From assembly GCA_016795545.1 (NCBI GenBank), contig JAEUGX010000088.1:1-35332 (forward strand): DNA of 35,332 bases. Direction: 5' to 3'. The position numbers and the translations under genes are program-made. Below are positions 22,934-29,914 of this stretch, piece by piece (position 1 is the first letter of the stretch; each line of letters opens with the position of its first letter). Under the pieces are notes generated by a model that saw only the letters and a list, made by a program, of their open reading frames with translations, searched no databases and was not told where the DNA came from. The DNA comes from Opitutaceae bacterium (GTDB lineage: Bacteria > Verrucomicrobiota > Verrucomicrobiia > Opitutales > Opitutaceae).

Positions 22934-24196
22934 TCAGCGCGCGGGTTCCCCCGCGTCCTCGGGGAGCAGCGGCTTGGTCGGGTCGATCTTCAGCCAGACC
23001 AGCGCGCTGAGCGCCGTCAGCGCGACGATCGGCACCAGCGGGGCGTCGTAGGAGCCGGTGGCCGACACGATGTAGCCGAAGACCACCACCGTCGCGAACG
23101 AGCCGAACTGGCCGGCCATGTTCATCGCGCCGGTGACGGCGCCGACATGCTTCCGGCCCACGTCGACGCACACGGCCCAGGCCACGGGGAGCATGAAGTC
23201 CGATCCCGCGTAGCCGAGCGCCAGGAACACGACGCTGAGCAGCTTGTTCTCGGTGAACAGCGTGGCGCCGATGAAGAAAGCCGACATCCCGAGGCCGCAG
23301 ACGCCGACGAGCCGCCGGCCCCATTTCAACCCGAAGCGCCGCACCATCAGGTCGCCGGTGAAGCCGCCGAGCAGGTTGGCGCAGGCGCCGAACACGAAGG
23401 GCAGCCAGGACATGACCACCAGGTCCTTCGCCGTGTAGCCGCGGCCGTTCTGCAGGAAGACCGGCAGCCAGGACAGGTAGAAGAAGCCGGACCAGCAGTA
23501 GGCGTGATACATCAGCATGATCCACCACAGGTTCGGCTGCCTCAGCAGCCGGCGCCAGGGAGCCCGGTGTTCGGAAGGCCGGGATTGGGCGCCCTCCAGA
23601 ATTTCCGCGACCTCCGCCGACGACACCTGCGGCTTCTCCGCGGGGTGGTCGCGGAACCACAGGTACCAGGCCACCGCCCAGACCAGTCCCACCGCGCCGA
23701 AGATGAAGAAGCTGGCGCGCCAGCCCAGGGCCTGCTGGATCGGGATCACCAGCACCGGGGTGAGCGCGCCGCCGGCGCGTGTCGCCATCCACATCACCCC
23801 CAGCGCCCGCGCGCGCTCGCCTCCGGGAAACCAGCGGGAAATCGCCGCGGAGATGTTGGGGAACGCGCCGGCTTCCCCGGCGCCGAAAAGGAATCGCACC
23901 ACGAGCAGCTGCGTCCAGCTGAACACCGCGCCGGTCAGCGCCGTGAAGCCGGACCACCACACCACGATCCGGGTCAGCACCCGGCGCGGGCCGAGCCGGT
24001 CGCCCATCGCCCCGGTGGGCACCTCGAACAGCGCGTAGGAGATCGTGAACGCCCCGAGCACCCAGCCCCACTGGTCGGGACGGAGTCCGAGATCCTCCTG
24101 GATCGACTTGCCCGCGACCGCGATGCACACGCGGTCCACGTAGGTGATCACCGACAGGAACGACAGGAAGCCCAGCACGCGGTAGCGGTATTTCAT
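22934..24196 (-). CDS. MFS transporter, anion:cation symporter (ACS) family
   Basis: A 420-residue permease with 12 predicted membrane segments. The N-terminus MKYRYRVLGFLSFLSVITYVDR, the loop MGDRLGPRRVLTR, and VVRFLFGAGEAGAFPNISAAISRWFPGGERARA are the hallmarks of the ACS family (ExuT, GudP, GarP types), which import hexuronates, aldarates and other organic anions with H+. The charged central loop (about 195-220) is of usual length. It sits between two Tat-exported UxuA-like genes, so it most likely imports a sugar acid released or modified by them in the periplasm. The exact anion is not predictable. Confidence 0.93.
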   Translation of the reverse strand: MKYRYRVLGFLSFLSVITYVDRVCIAVAGKSIQEDLGLRPDQWGWVLGAFTISYALFEVPTGAMGDRLGPRRVLTRIVVWWSGFTALTGAVFSWTQLLVVRFLFGAGEAGAFPNISAAISRWFPGGERARALGVMWMATRAGGALTPVLVIPIQQALGWRASFFIFGAVGLVWAVAWYLWFRDHPAEKPQVSSAEVAEILEGAQSRPSEHRAPWRRLLRQPNLWWIMLMYHAYCWSGFFYLSWLPVFLQNGRGYTAKDLVVMSWLPFVFGACANLLGGFTGDLMVRRFGLKWGRRLVGVCGLGMSAFFIGATLFTENKLLSVVFLALGYAGSDFMLPVAWAVCVDVGRKHVGAVTGAMNMAGQFGSFATVVVFGYIVSATGSYDAPLVPIVALTALSALVWLKIDPTKPLLPEDAGEPAR

Positions 24197-24263
24197 GATC
24201 AGGGGCAGCCGGAAGGAATGGCCGGCACCACGGCGCCGGCGCGGGGATTCAGGGGCGGCAGGT

Positions 24264-25448
24264 TCATGGGGTCTCGTACACCGCTTCCAGCAGTCCCTTC
24301 AGGTAGGCGACGGACCAGGCCTGCACGACCGCGCGCTTCGGGTCGTGGAGCAGCATCGGCACGTGCGCGACCTCGACGGGACCCGTGTAGCCGACTCCCT
24401 TCAGGGCGCGGAGCACCTTGAGCATGCTCAGGTCGCCGCCGTCCATGAACTCCTCCGTGTAATTCGGGATCACGCCGCGCACGCCGCGCAGCTCGACGTG
24501 GCCGATCCGGCCCTGCGGGCCGAAATGGCGGATGTAGTCGAGCACGTCGATGCGCGCCTCCTGGATCGTGCCCTGGCAGAGCACGAGGCCGTTGTACGGG
24601 CTGGGCGCCAGGGCGAGAAACCGCTCCAGCCCGGCCAGGCTGTTCAGCACCTGGGTGACGCCCCAGAACTGCTCGACCGGCGGATCGTCGGGATGCAGGC
24701 CGAGCACGACGCCGGCCTCGTGCGCCGCGGGCACGCAGCGTCGCGCGAACCGCTCGATCCGCGCCCACATCTCGTCGGCCGAGACGCGGCCCGCGGGCTC
24801 CTCGGCGACCTGCAGCGCGCGCGCGTCGTCGTAGTTCAGCAGCACCGCGCCGCCGCGCCCCACCGGCAACCGCTGGTGCCCGGGCAGCGGCTTGCCGTAG
24901 CGGTTGAGGATCGCCCGGGACACGAGCAGGCTGTAGTTCAGGAACGGCACGCCGGCCTTGCCGAGCACCTGGAGGAGACGGCACATCCGGTCGAGGTCGT
25001 CGTCCGCCCCCGGCAGGCCGAGCAGCAGGTTGGACAGCGTCCGCTGGTCCAGGTGCACCGCGGCCAGCCGCAGGCCGTGGCCCTCGATCCGGCGGCGGAT
25101 CGCGACGACCTCGTCGAGGTCGAGCGCGCCGCTCTGCTTGAACGAGGGGAAGTCCGTCGTAACCAGCAGCACGTGCTGCACACCGATCTGCTTCAGGTAG
25201 ATGAAGCTGTCGTCCGTCAGGTCGTAGGCGCGCAGCGCCAGCCCCATCGCGGGCAGCCCCGCGACGTTGGCCGGCTGCGGCCGGGGCTCCGCCGCGGACA
25301 GCGGCGCGCGGCCGGCCGCACAGGCGGCCGCCGCCAGCAGCGACAGGCGCCCGGCTTGCGCGAGGAACTCGCGGCGGCCAGCGGCGCGCTCGGCTCGGGA
25401 CGAAAGCGGGGCCGTGGCTCCGCGGGAATCAGCGTGGTCTGGATTCAT
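24264..25448 (-). CDS. Tat-exported mannonate dehydratase-like TIM barrel (paralogue 2)
   Basis: A 394-residue protein, first gene of the four-gene operon. A long N-region leads to GRREFLAQAG (24-33) and an Ala-rich core, a Tat-like signal. UxuA-like motifs are LHPDDPP (His252), LVLCQGT with Cys291 at the expected metal-ligand position, GHVELRGV (His317) and GGDLSM. Where UxuA reads PDHG this copy has VAHVP (Ala361-His362), so the Asp ligand is missing. Paralogue 1 shows the reverse state: Asp kept, Cys lost. It could be a divergent isomerase/epimerase rather than a dehydratase. A 67-base gap separates it from the MFS gene. It is preceded by an AraC-type regulator gene ended by an intrinsic terminator. 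Confidence 0.85.
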   Translation of the reverse strand: MNPDHADSRGATAPLSSRAERAAGRREFLAQAGRLSLLAAAACAAGRAPLSAAEPRPQPANVAGLPAMGLALRAYDLTDDSFIYLKQIGVQHVLLVTTDFPSFKQSGALDLDEVVAIRRRIEGHGLRLAAVHLDQRTLSNLLLGLPGADDDLDRMCRLLQVLGKAGVPFLNYSLLVSRAILNRYGKPLPGHQRLPVGRGGAVLLNYDDARALQVAEEPAGRVSADEMWARIERFARRCVPAAHEAGVVLGLHPDDPPVEQFWGVTQVLNSLAGLERFLALAPSPYNGLVLCQGTIQEARIDVLDYIRHFGPQGRIGHVELRGVRGVIPNYTEEFMDGGDLSMLKVLRALKGVGYTGPVEVAHVPMLLHDPKRAVVQAWSVAYLKGLLEAVYETP

Positions 25449-25507
25449 GGGATGGCAGCAAGGAAAGCGGGCAGCGCGTCGACCGGTCGGGGTGCGGCGA
25501 CTGTCGG

Positions 25508-25528
25508 AAAAAACTCGGCGAACGCCAG
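25508..25528 (-). terminator. Intrinsic terminator after the AraC-type regulator
   Basis: On the minus strand CTGGC / GTTC / GCCGAG (25528-25514) folds into five pairs with one bulged G and is followed at once by six T residues (A-run 25508-25513 on the plus strand). It lies about 80 bases after the regulator stop and 60 before the next gene start, so it should separate the AraC gene from the UxuA-like operon. Confidence 0.55.
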
Positions 25529-25605
25529 CCCGGAAGTCGACCCGGGCGCGGGACGACGCGTATCGTGGCGGGCAGGGAGAAGGGGCGCGGGCTCATGCGA
25601 CGGCT

Positions 25606-26505
25606 TCAGGCGGCGACGCGCGGCGTCGCGGAGGCGGCCGCCCGGTAGCCGCGGGGCGTCATGCCCGTGAGCTGGCGGAAGGCGCGGTGAAAATGCGAGG
25701 TCTGCCCGTAGCCGACCTGCCGGGCGATGGCCTGCACGGTCAGGTCCGTGTGCCGCAGCAGGCGGCAGGCCGCGCGCACCCTCCCCTGGCGGGCGTATTG
25801 CGACGGCGAGCGGCCGAACACCTGGTGGAACAGCCGGCAGAGCTGCGCCACGGACACCCGGCAGCGCCGGGCCAGCTCGGCGACCGGAGCCGCCGTCCGC
25901 GGATCGCGCCGCAGGCGCCGGACCGCCGGCAGGATCCGCCGCAGGCGCGCGACATGGCGCCCCGCCGGCAGCAGCGCCGCGTCCGGCACCTGGTCCCGCA
26001 CCAGCGCGATCAGCACCAGCGTCAGCAGCGCCCGCTGCCCCGCCGCCGCGCCCGCTCCGGAAGCCCGCCCGGCGTCCACGAGGTAGCGGCCCGGCGGCGC
26101 ACCGGGCGGCAGCGGCAGCCGCGCCGGAAAATCCACCAGCTCGTCCAACTCGACCGCGCCGGAAATCCACGCCTGGTAGTCCGCCTGCGCCCAGGCCGCG
26201 TCGCCGTCGGGCGCCGCCAGCGCGAACGACTCGCCGCGCCGCACGTGCAGCAGCTCGCCGGCGGCGAGCGTGAACCGCCGCCCGCCGACGCGGCACTCCA
26301 GCCGCCCCGCCGTCACGTGCAGCAGCAGGCTCTGCCGCGCCGCGCCCGCCGGGACCGCGCCGCGCGCCGGCAAGCGCCCGAGCCCGGCGTGCACGGCGCC
26401 GACCGTCAGCTCGGCGAGAAACTCGTCCAGCGCGGGCCGGACGACGGCGGCCGGGGGGACGGGGGTTCCGGCCGCGCCGGAAGGCAGGGGGGACGGGGAC
26501 GGCAT
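25606..26505 (-). CDS. AraC-family transcription regulator
   Basis: A 299-residue regulator. The N-terminal half is a cupin-like sensor (SLLLHVTAGRLECRVGGRRFTLAAGELLHVRRGESF, about 58-100) rich in Ala and Pro. The C-terminal pair of helix-turn-helices (about 205-292) has VAELARRCRVSVAQLCRLFHQVFGRSPSQYA and QAIARQVGYGQTSHFHRAFRQLTGMTPRGYR, the AraC signature. These bind a sugar or related effector and usually activate nearby operons. The four-gene UxuA-like/MFS/SGNH operon lies next on the same strand and is the obvious target; the divergent LacI gene, 66 bases away, may be another. ATG at 26505 is chosen; an ATG at 26565 would extend it by 20 residues into the divergent promoter. Confidence 0.9.
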   Translation of the reverse strand: MPSPSPLPSGAAGTPVPPAAVVRPALDEFLAELTVGAVHAGLGRLPARGAVPAGAARQSLLLHVTAGRLECRVGGRRFTLAAGELLHVRRGESFALAAPDGDAAWAQADYQAWISGAVELDELVDFPARLPLPPGAPPGRYLVDAGRASGAGAAAGQRALLTLVLIALVRDQVPDAALLPAGRHVARLRRILPAVRRLRRDPRTAAPVAELARRCRVSVAQLCRLFHQVFGRSPSQYARQGRVRAACRLLRHTDLTVQAIARQVGYGQTSHFHRAFRQLTGMTPRGYRAAASATPRVAA

Positions 26506-26536
26506 CACGGGGTAGCGGCAATCTGCATCCGCCGCC

Positions 26537-26574
26537 TTGACGGACGAGCGCGCGTCTTCGAACATCGTTTCGTG
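26537..26574 (+). promoter_or_regulatory. TTGACG promoter element of the LacI gene
   Basis: TTGACG (26537-26542) stands exactly 35 bases upstream of the chosen GTG start (26572); GAACAT (26560-26565) is at the -10 position with a 17-base spacer. If used, the messenger would begin at the GTG. The same 35-base geometry is seen before the regulator at 19625. Confidence 0.38.
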
Positions 26575-27579
26575 AAACCGGCCGCCGTCGTGACCATGCG
26601 CACCGTCGCCGCGGCCCTGCAGGTCGCGACCTCCACCGTCTCGAAGGCCCTGCGCGACGACCCGACCATCTCCGCCGAGCGCCGCCGCGAGATCCAGCGG
26701 ACGGCGAAGGTGATGGGCTATCAGCCCAACCCGCTCGTCGCCACGCTCATGGCCCAGCTGCACGCCCGCCGCCGGCGCAACGACCCCAACCACATCGCGT
26801 GGATCGACCTCTGGCCCAGCGAGGAGGAGGCCGCCCGGCTGCCGCTGCTCAAGCCGCTCCTGCGCGGCGCCCAGCGCCGCGCCGCCGAGCTCGGCTACGG
26901 CATCGAGGTACACCGCGTGATCCGCGAGGGCATCCCGGTCCACCGGCTGCGCCAGATCCTGATCGCCCGCTCCCAATGGGGCCTGATCATCCCGCCGGTG
27001 CCCGAAGGCGCGATGCACTACCCGCTCGACCTCCAGGGCCTGACCGCCGTCACCGTCGGCACCAGCCTGCATCACCCGCCGATGAACCGGGTGGCCCCGC
27101 ATCTCTTCCAGGGCGGACAGCTGGCGTGCGCGCGCCTGTGGGCGAAGGGCTTTCGCCGCATCGGCCTCGTGCTGGGACCGCTGATCAGCGAACGCGTCGA
27201 GGGCCAGTGGCTGGGCGCCTACCTCGCGGCCCAGCGCAAGTGGCCGCGCGCCGGCCGGCTCCCCCCGCTGCTGGCGGGGCCCGGCGAGCCCGGGCGCTTC
27301 CGCCGCTGGTTCCGCCGCTGGCGGCCCGACGCCATCGTGCTGGCCGAGGACCACGTGGAGGCGTGGGCGGCCGAGGCGGCCCGCTCCGCCCGGCTCCGGC
27401 CGGCCACCGCGTGGCTGCTGCTCGAGGCCCGGCGCCGCAACCAGCAGGGCGTGGACTACCGCGGCGAGCGCATCGGCGCGGCGGCCGTGGAAATGGTCGT
27501 CGGCCAGATCCACCGCAACGAACGCGGCAGCCCGGAGCTCCCGAACACGCTCCTGATGGACGGCGTCTGGCGGGAGTGA
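26572..27579 (+). CDS. LacI-family transcription regulator
   Basis: A 335-residue repressor-type regulator. The helix-turn-helix is VTMRTVAAALQVATSTVSKALRDDPTISAERR (about 7-38), followed by the hinge AKVMGYQPNPLVATLMAQLHARRR. The hinge wording is typical of the large LacI expansions in Verrucomicrobiota. The sugar-binding-protein-like core has SQWGLIIPPVP, VAPHLFQGGQLACARLWAKGFRRIGLVLG and PDAIVLAED. It should sense a sugar and repress a neighbouring set: the divergent AraC regulator, the SDR gene it faces, or the solute-binding-protein genes beyond. Start is taken as GTG 26572; ATG 26596 would cut into the segment before the first helix. Confidence 0.9.
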   Translation: MKPAAVVTMRTVAAALQVATSTVSKALRDDPTISAERRREIQRTAKVMGYQPNPLVATLMAQLHARRRRNDPNHIAWIDLWPSEEEAARLPLLKPLLRGAQRRAAELGYGIEVHRVIREGIPVHRLRQILIARSQWGLIIPPVPEGAMHYPLDLQGLTAVTVGTSLHHPPMNRVAPHLFQGGQLACARLWAKGFRRIGLVLGPLISERVEGQWLGAYLAAQRKWPRAGRLPPLLAGPGEPGRFRRWFRRWRPDAIVLAEDHVEAWAAEAARSARLRPATAWLLLEARRRNQQGVDYRGERIGAAAVEMVVGQIHRNERGSPELPNTLLMDGVWRE

Positions 27580-27586
27580 GCCCGCC
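27569..27586. terminator. GC hairpin between LacI and SDR genes
   Basis: GGCGGG (27569-27574), loop AGTGAG, CCCGCC (27581-27586): a perfect 6-bp stem with a 6-base loop that includes the LacI stop codon. Convergent genes flank it. No T-run, so termination is only likely. Confidence 0.35.
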
Positions 27587-27600
27587 GCGGCCGGCGACCC

Positions 27601-28350
27601 TCAGTAAGTGGCCCGTCCGCCGGAGAGGTCGAAGGTGAAGCCGGTGGTGAAGCTGCAGGCGGGCGAGACGATGAACGCCGCCAGGTCGGCGAACTCCTGC
27701 CGCGTGCCGCACCGGGCCATCGGGATCCGGCTCGTCATGTAGTCGATCTGCGCCTGCGGCATCGTGTCGTGCATCTCCGTCAGGATCACCGCCGGGGCGA
27801 CCGCGTTGACCGTGATGCCCGTGCCGGCGTACTCCTTGCCCTGGGATTTCGTGAGCCCGATCACGCCGGCCTTCGACGCCGAGTACGCCACCATGCCGGC
27901 GTTGCCCTCTTTGCCCGCGATCGACGCCACGTGCAGGATGCGGCCGTAGCGCTGCGCCAGCATCACGGGGAGGACCAGCTGGGACATGACCAGGCAGGAG
28001 CGGAGGTTCACGGCGATGACCCGGTCGAAGTCCGCGAGATCGACCTCGTGGCTCTTCAGGTTGGTCTTGCCCGTGATGCCCGCCGCGTTGACCAGGATGT
28101 CGATCCGGCCCCAGCGCGCCTGCACGGCCTGCACGGCCGCGGCGCAGGGCGCGCGTTCGGTGACGTCGGCCGCCACCGCCATGGCCTCGCCGCCGAGGGA
28201 CGCGGCGGCCGCCTGGGCCTTGGCGAGATCGAGGTCGAGCACCGCGACGCGGATGCCCGCCTTCACCAGGTGCGCGCACAGGGCGCGGCCGAGTCCGCCG
28301 GCGCCGCCGGTGATGATGGCCACTTGTTTGGAAGCTGCTTCAGGATTCAT
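27601..28350 (-). CDS. Short-chain dehydrogenase/reductase (SDR)
   Basis: A 249-residue classical SDR. The cofactor motif is TGGAGGLG (14-21), with Asp39-Asp41 after beta-2 (VLDLDLAK) suggesting NAD(H) preference. NAAG (88-91), catalytic Ser143, Tyr156 and Lys160 (YSASK) and the later VNAVAPAVILTEM motif are intact. The ending FTTGFTFDLSGGRATY matches FabG-like sugar and polyol dehydrogenases. In this setting it most likely oxidises a sugar acid or keto-sugar intermediate. ATG 28350 is chosen; the open frame continues upstream but without SDR-like sequence. It is convergent with LacI and divergent from the sugar-binding protein. FabG-type fatty-acid reductase is possible but no lipid genes are near. 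Confidence 0.93.
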   Translation of the reverse strand: MNPEAASKQVAIITGGAGGLGRALCAHLVKAGIRVAVLDLDLAKAQAAAASLGGEAMAVAADVTERAPCAAAVQAVQARWGRIDILVNAAGITGKTNLKSHEVDLADFDRVIAVNLRSCLVMSQLVLPVMLAQRYGRILHVASIAGKEGNAGMVAYSASKAGVIGLTKSQGKEYAGTGITVNAVAPAVILTEMHDTMPQAQIDYMTSRIPMARCGTRQEFADLAAFIVSPACSFTTGFTFDLSGGRATY

Positions 28351-28396
28351 AGTGAGTTTCGCCGGACGGTCCGCACCGCGGCGTCCTGCCCGGCCG

Positions 28397-28468
28397 ATGT
28401 GCTCGGGCGCCCCCCGGCTTGTCAACCGCGCAATACGTTCCGCGCCCCAATCGCGCGGAATCGCGCCC
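28397..28468 (-). promoter_or_regulatory. Candidate SDR promoter with tandem decamer upstream
   Basis: In the 238-base divergent gap, a perfect minus-strand TTGACA (28425-28420) lies 70 bases before the SDR ATG; the -10 (GCACAT or CACATC) is poor. Just upstream, tandem decamers AATCGCGCGG (28449-28458) and AATCGCGCCC (28459-28468) occupy a place where an activator could bind. The same tandem pattern is seen at 14809-14828. Confidence 0.33.
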
Positions 28469-28588
28469 GGATCGATCATGCCCGCGTCCCGCGCCGCGGG
28501 CGCGGCGGGGCCGCCCGCGAAACGATGTTCGCAACTCCCGGCTCGTCACGCGCCCGAATGCTGCCGAAACCCGGGCCCTACCCTCGCC

Positions 28589-29887
28589 ATGACGACACCC
28601 CCATCCCCCCACCGCCCCCTGACCCGCCGCCGCTTCGTCGGCGCCACGCTCGCCGCCGGCCTCGGGCTCGGCGCCCTCGGCGCCCGCGCCCTGGCCCAGA
28701 CGCCCGCCCCGGCGTCCGCGGCGTCCCGGCCGGCCGGCCCCGTGCGCCTCCGCGGCATCGCCTGGAACCACTCGCGCGGCTTCACCCCCATGGTCGCCAC
28801 CGGCCAGCGCTACGGCGAGCTGCATCCCGACGTCGAGATCGTCTGGGAGAAACGCTCCCTGCAGGCGTTCGCCGACGCCCCCATCCACAAGCTGGCCGAG
28901 ACCTTCGACCTCCTCGTGATCGACCACCCCTTCGCCGGCTTCGCCGCGCAGGACCGGTCGGTGCTCGACCTGAACGTCCACGCGCGGCCCGGGCTGCTCG
29001 CCGACCACGCCGCGCACTCCGCGGGCCCGTCGCACGCGAGCTACGAGTTCGACGGCTACCGCTGCGCGCTGGCCATCGACGGCGCCACCCCGAGCAGCGG
29101 CTGGCGCGAGGACATCCTCGCCGCGCACGGGCAGCGTCCGCCGCAGACCTGGGAGGAGCTCCTCGAACTGGCCCGCGGGGGCTTCGTCGCCATCGCCGGC
29201 ATCCCCGTGGACTGCCTGATGAACTTCTTCATGTTCTGCAATGCGCAGGGCGAGGAGCCCTGCGCCACGCGCGAGCGCATCGTCGGCGCCGACGCCGGCA
29301 TCGCGGCGCTCGAGATGCACCGCGAGCTGACGCGCCTGCTGCCGGACGACACCTGGAAGCGCAACCCGATCCGGGTGTGGGACGCCCTCGGGCACAGCAC
29401 GGGGCGGCTGGCCTACTGCCCCTTCGCCTACAGCTATTCCAACTACGCGCGCGCGGGCTACGCGCCGCACGCCCTGCGCTTCGGCGACCTGCCGCAGTAC
29501 CGGGGCCGGCGGCTGCGGCCGACGCTCGGCGGCACGGGCATCGCGGTTTCAGCCCATAGCCCCCACCGGGACCTGGCGCTCGACTACGCGCAGTTCGTCG
29601 CCAGCGGCGAATGCCAGCGGACGCTCTACTTCGACAACGGCGGCCAGCCGGCGCACCGCGGCGCCTGGACCGACGCCGAGGTGAACCGGCGTGCGAACAA
29701 CTTCTTCCGCGACACCCTGCCCGCCATGGACAATTCGTGGACGCGCCCGCGGTACTTCGGCTACATGCACCTCCAGGACCACGGCGGCGACGTCGTGCGC
29801 GACTACCTGACCGGCCAGCACACCGCCAAGGCCGCGCTTGACCGCCTGAACGAAATCTATCTCCACTCCCTGAAGCTGCACGCCTAG
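28589..29887 (+). CDS. Tat-exported ABC-type sugar-binding protein
   Basis: A 432-residue extracellular solute-binding protein (family 1 type). It starts with a twin-arginine signal, LTRRRFVGATLAAGLGLGALG (motif at 13-16), and Ala-rich cleavage near ALAQTP. The mature start VRLRGIAWNHSRGFTPMVATGQRYGELHPDVEIVWE is the classic first lobe, and AETFDLLVIDHPFAG, PQTWEELLELA and LGGTGIAVSAHSPHRDLALDYAQFVAS follow as expected. It should bind an oligosaccharide or sugar acid in the periplasm. No ABC permease or ATPase gene is nearby, so its membrane partners are elsewhere, or it is used for sensing or scavenging. It begins a plus-strand set with an acetylesterase-like gene and an SGNH/SMP-30 gene. 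Confidence 0.9.
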   Translation: MTTPPSPHRPLTRRRFVGATLAAGLGLGALGARALAQTPAPASAASRPAGPVRLRGIAWNHSRGFTPMVATGQRYGELHPDVEIVWEKRSLQAFADAPIHKLAETFDLLVIDHPFAGFAAQDRSVLDLNVHARPGLLADHAAHSAGPSHASYEFDGYRCALAIDGATPSSGWREDILAAHGQRPPQTWEELLELARGGFVAIAGIPVDCLMNFFMFCNAQGEEPCATRERIVGADAGIAALEMHRELTRLLPDDTWKRNPIRVWDALGHSTGRLAYCPFAYSYSNYARAGYAPHALRFGDLPQYRGRRLRPTLGGTGIAVSAHSPHRDLALDYAQFVASGECQRTLYFDNGGQPAHRGAWTDAEVNRRANNFFRDTLPAMDNSWTRPRYFGYMHLQDHGGDVVRDYLTGQHTAKAALDRLNEIYLHSLKLHA

Positions 29888-29914
29888 CCTTCCGCCGGCG
29901 CGCCGCGACCCGCC

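Noticed and set aside
24223..24242. GCCGGC-rich inverted repeat between paralogue 2 and the MFS gene
   Set aside because: Short palindromes of G and C are frequent at this base composition, no T-run follows, and the genes appear to be one operon.
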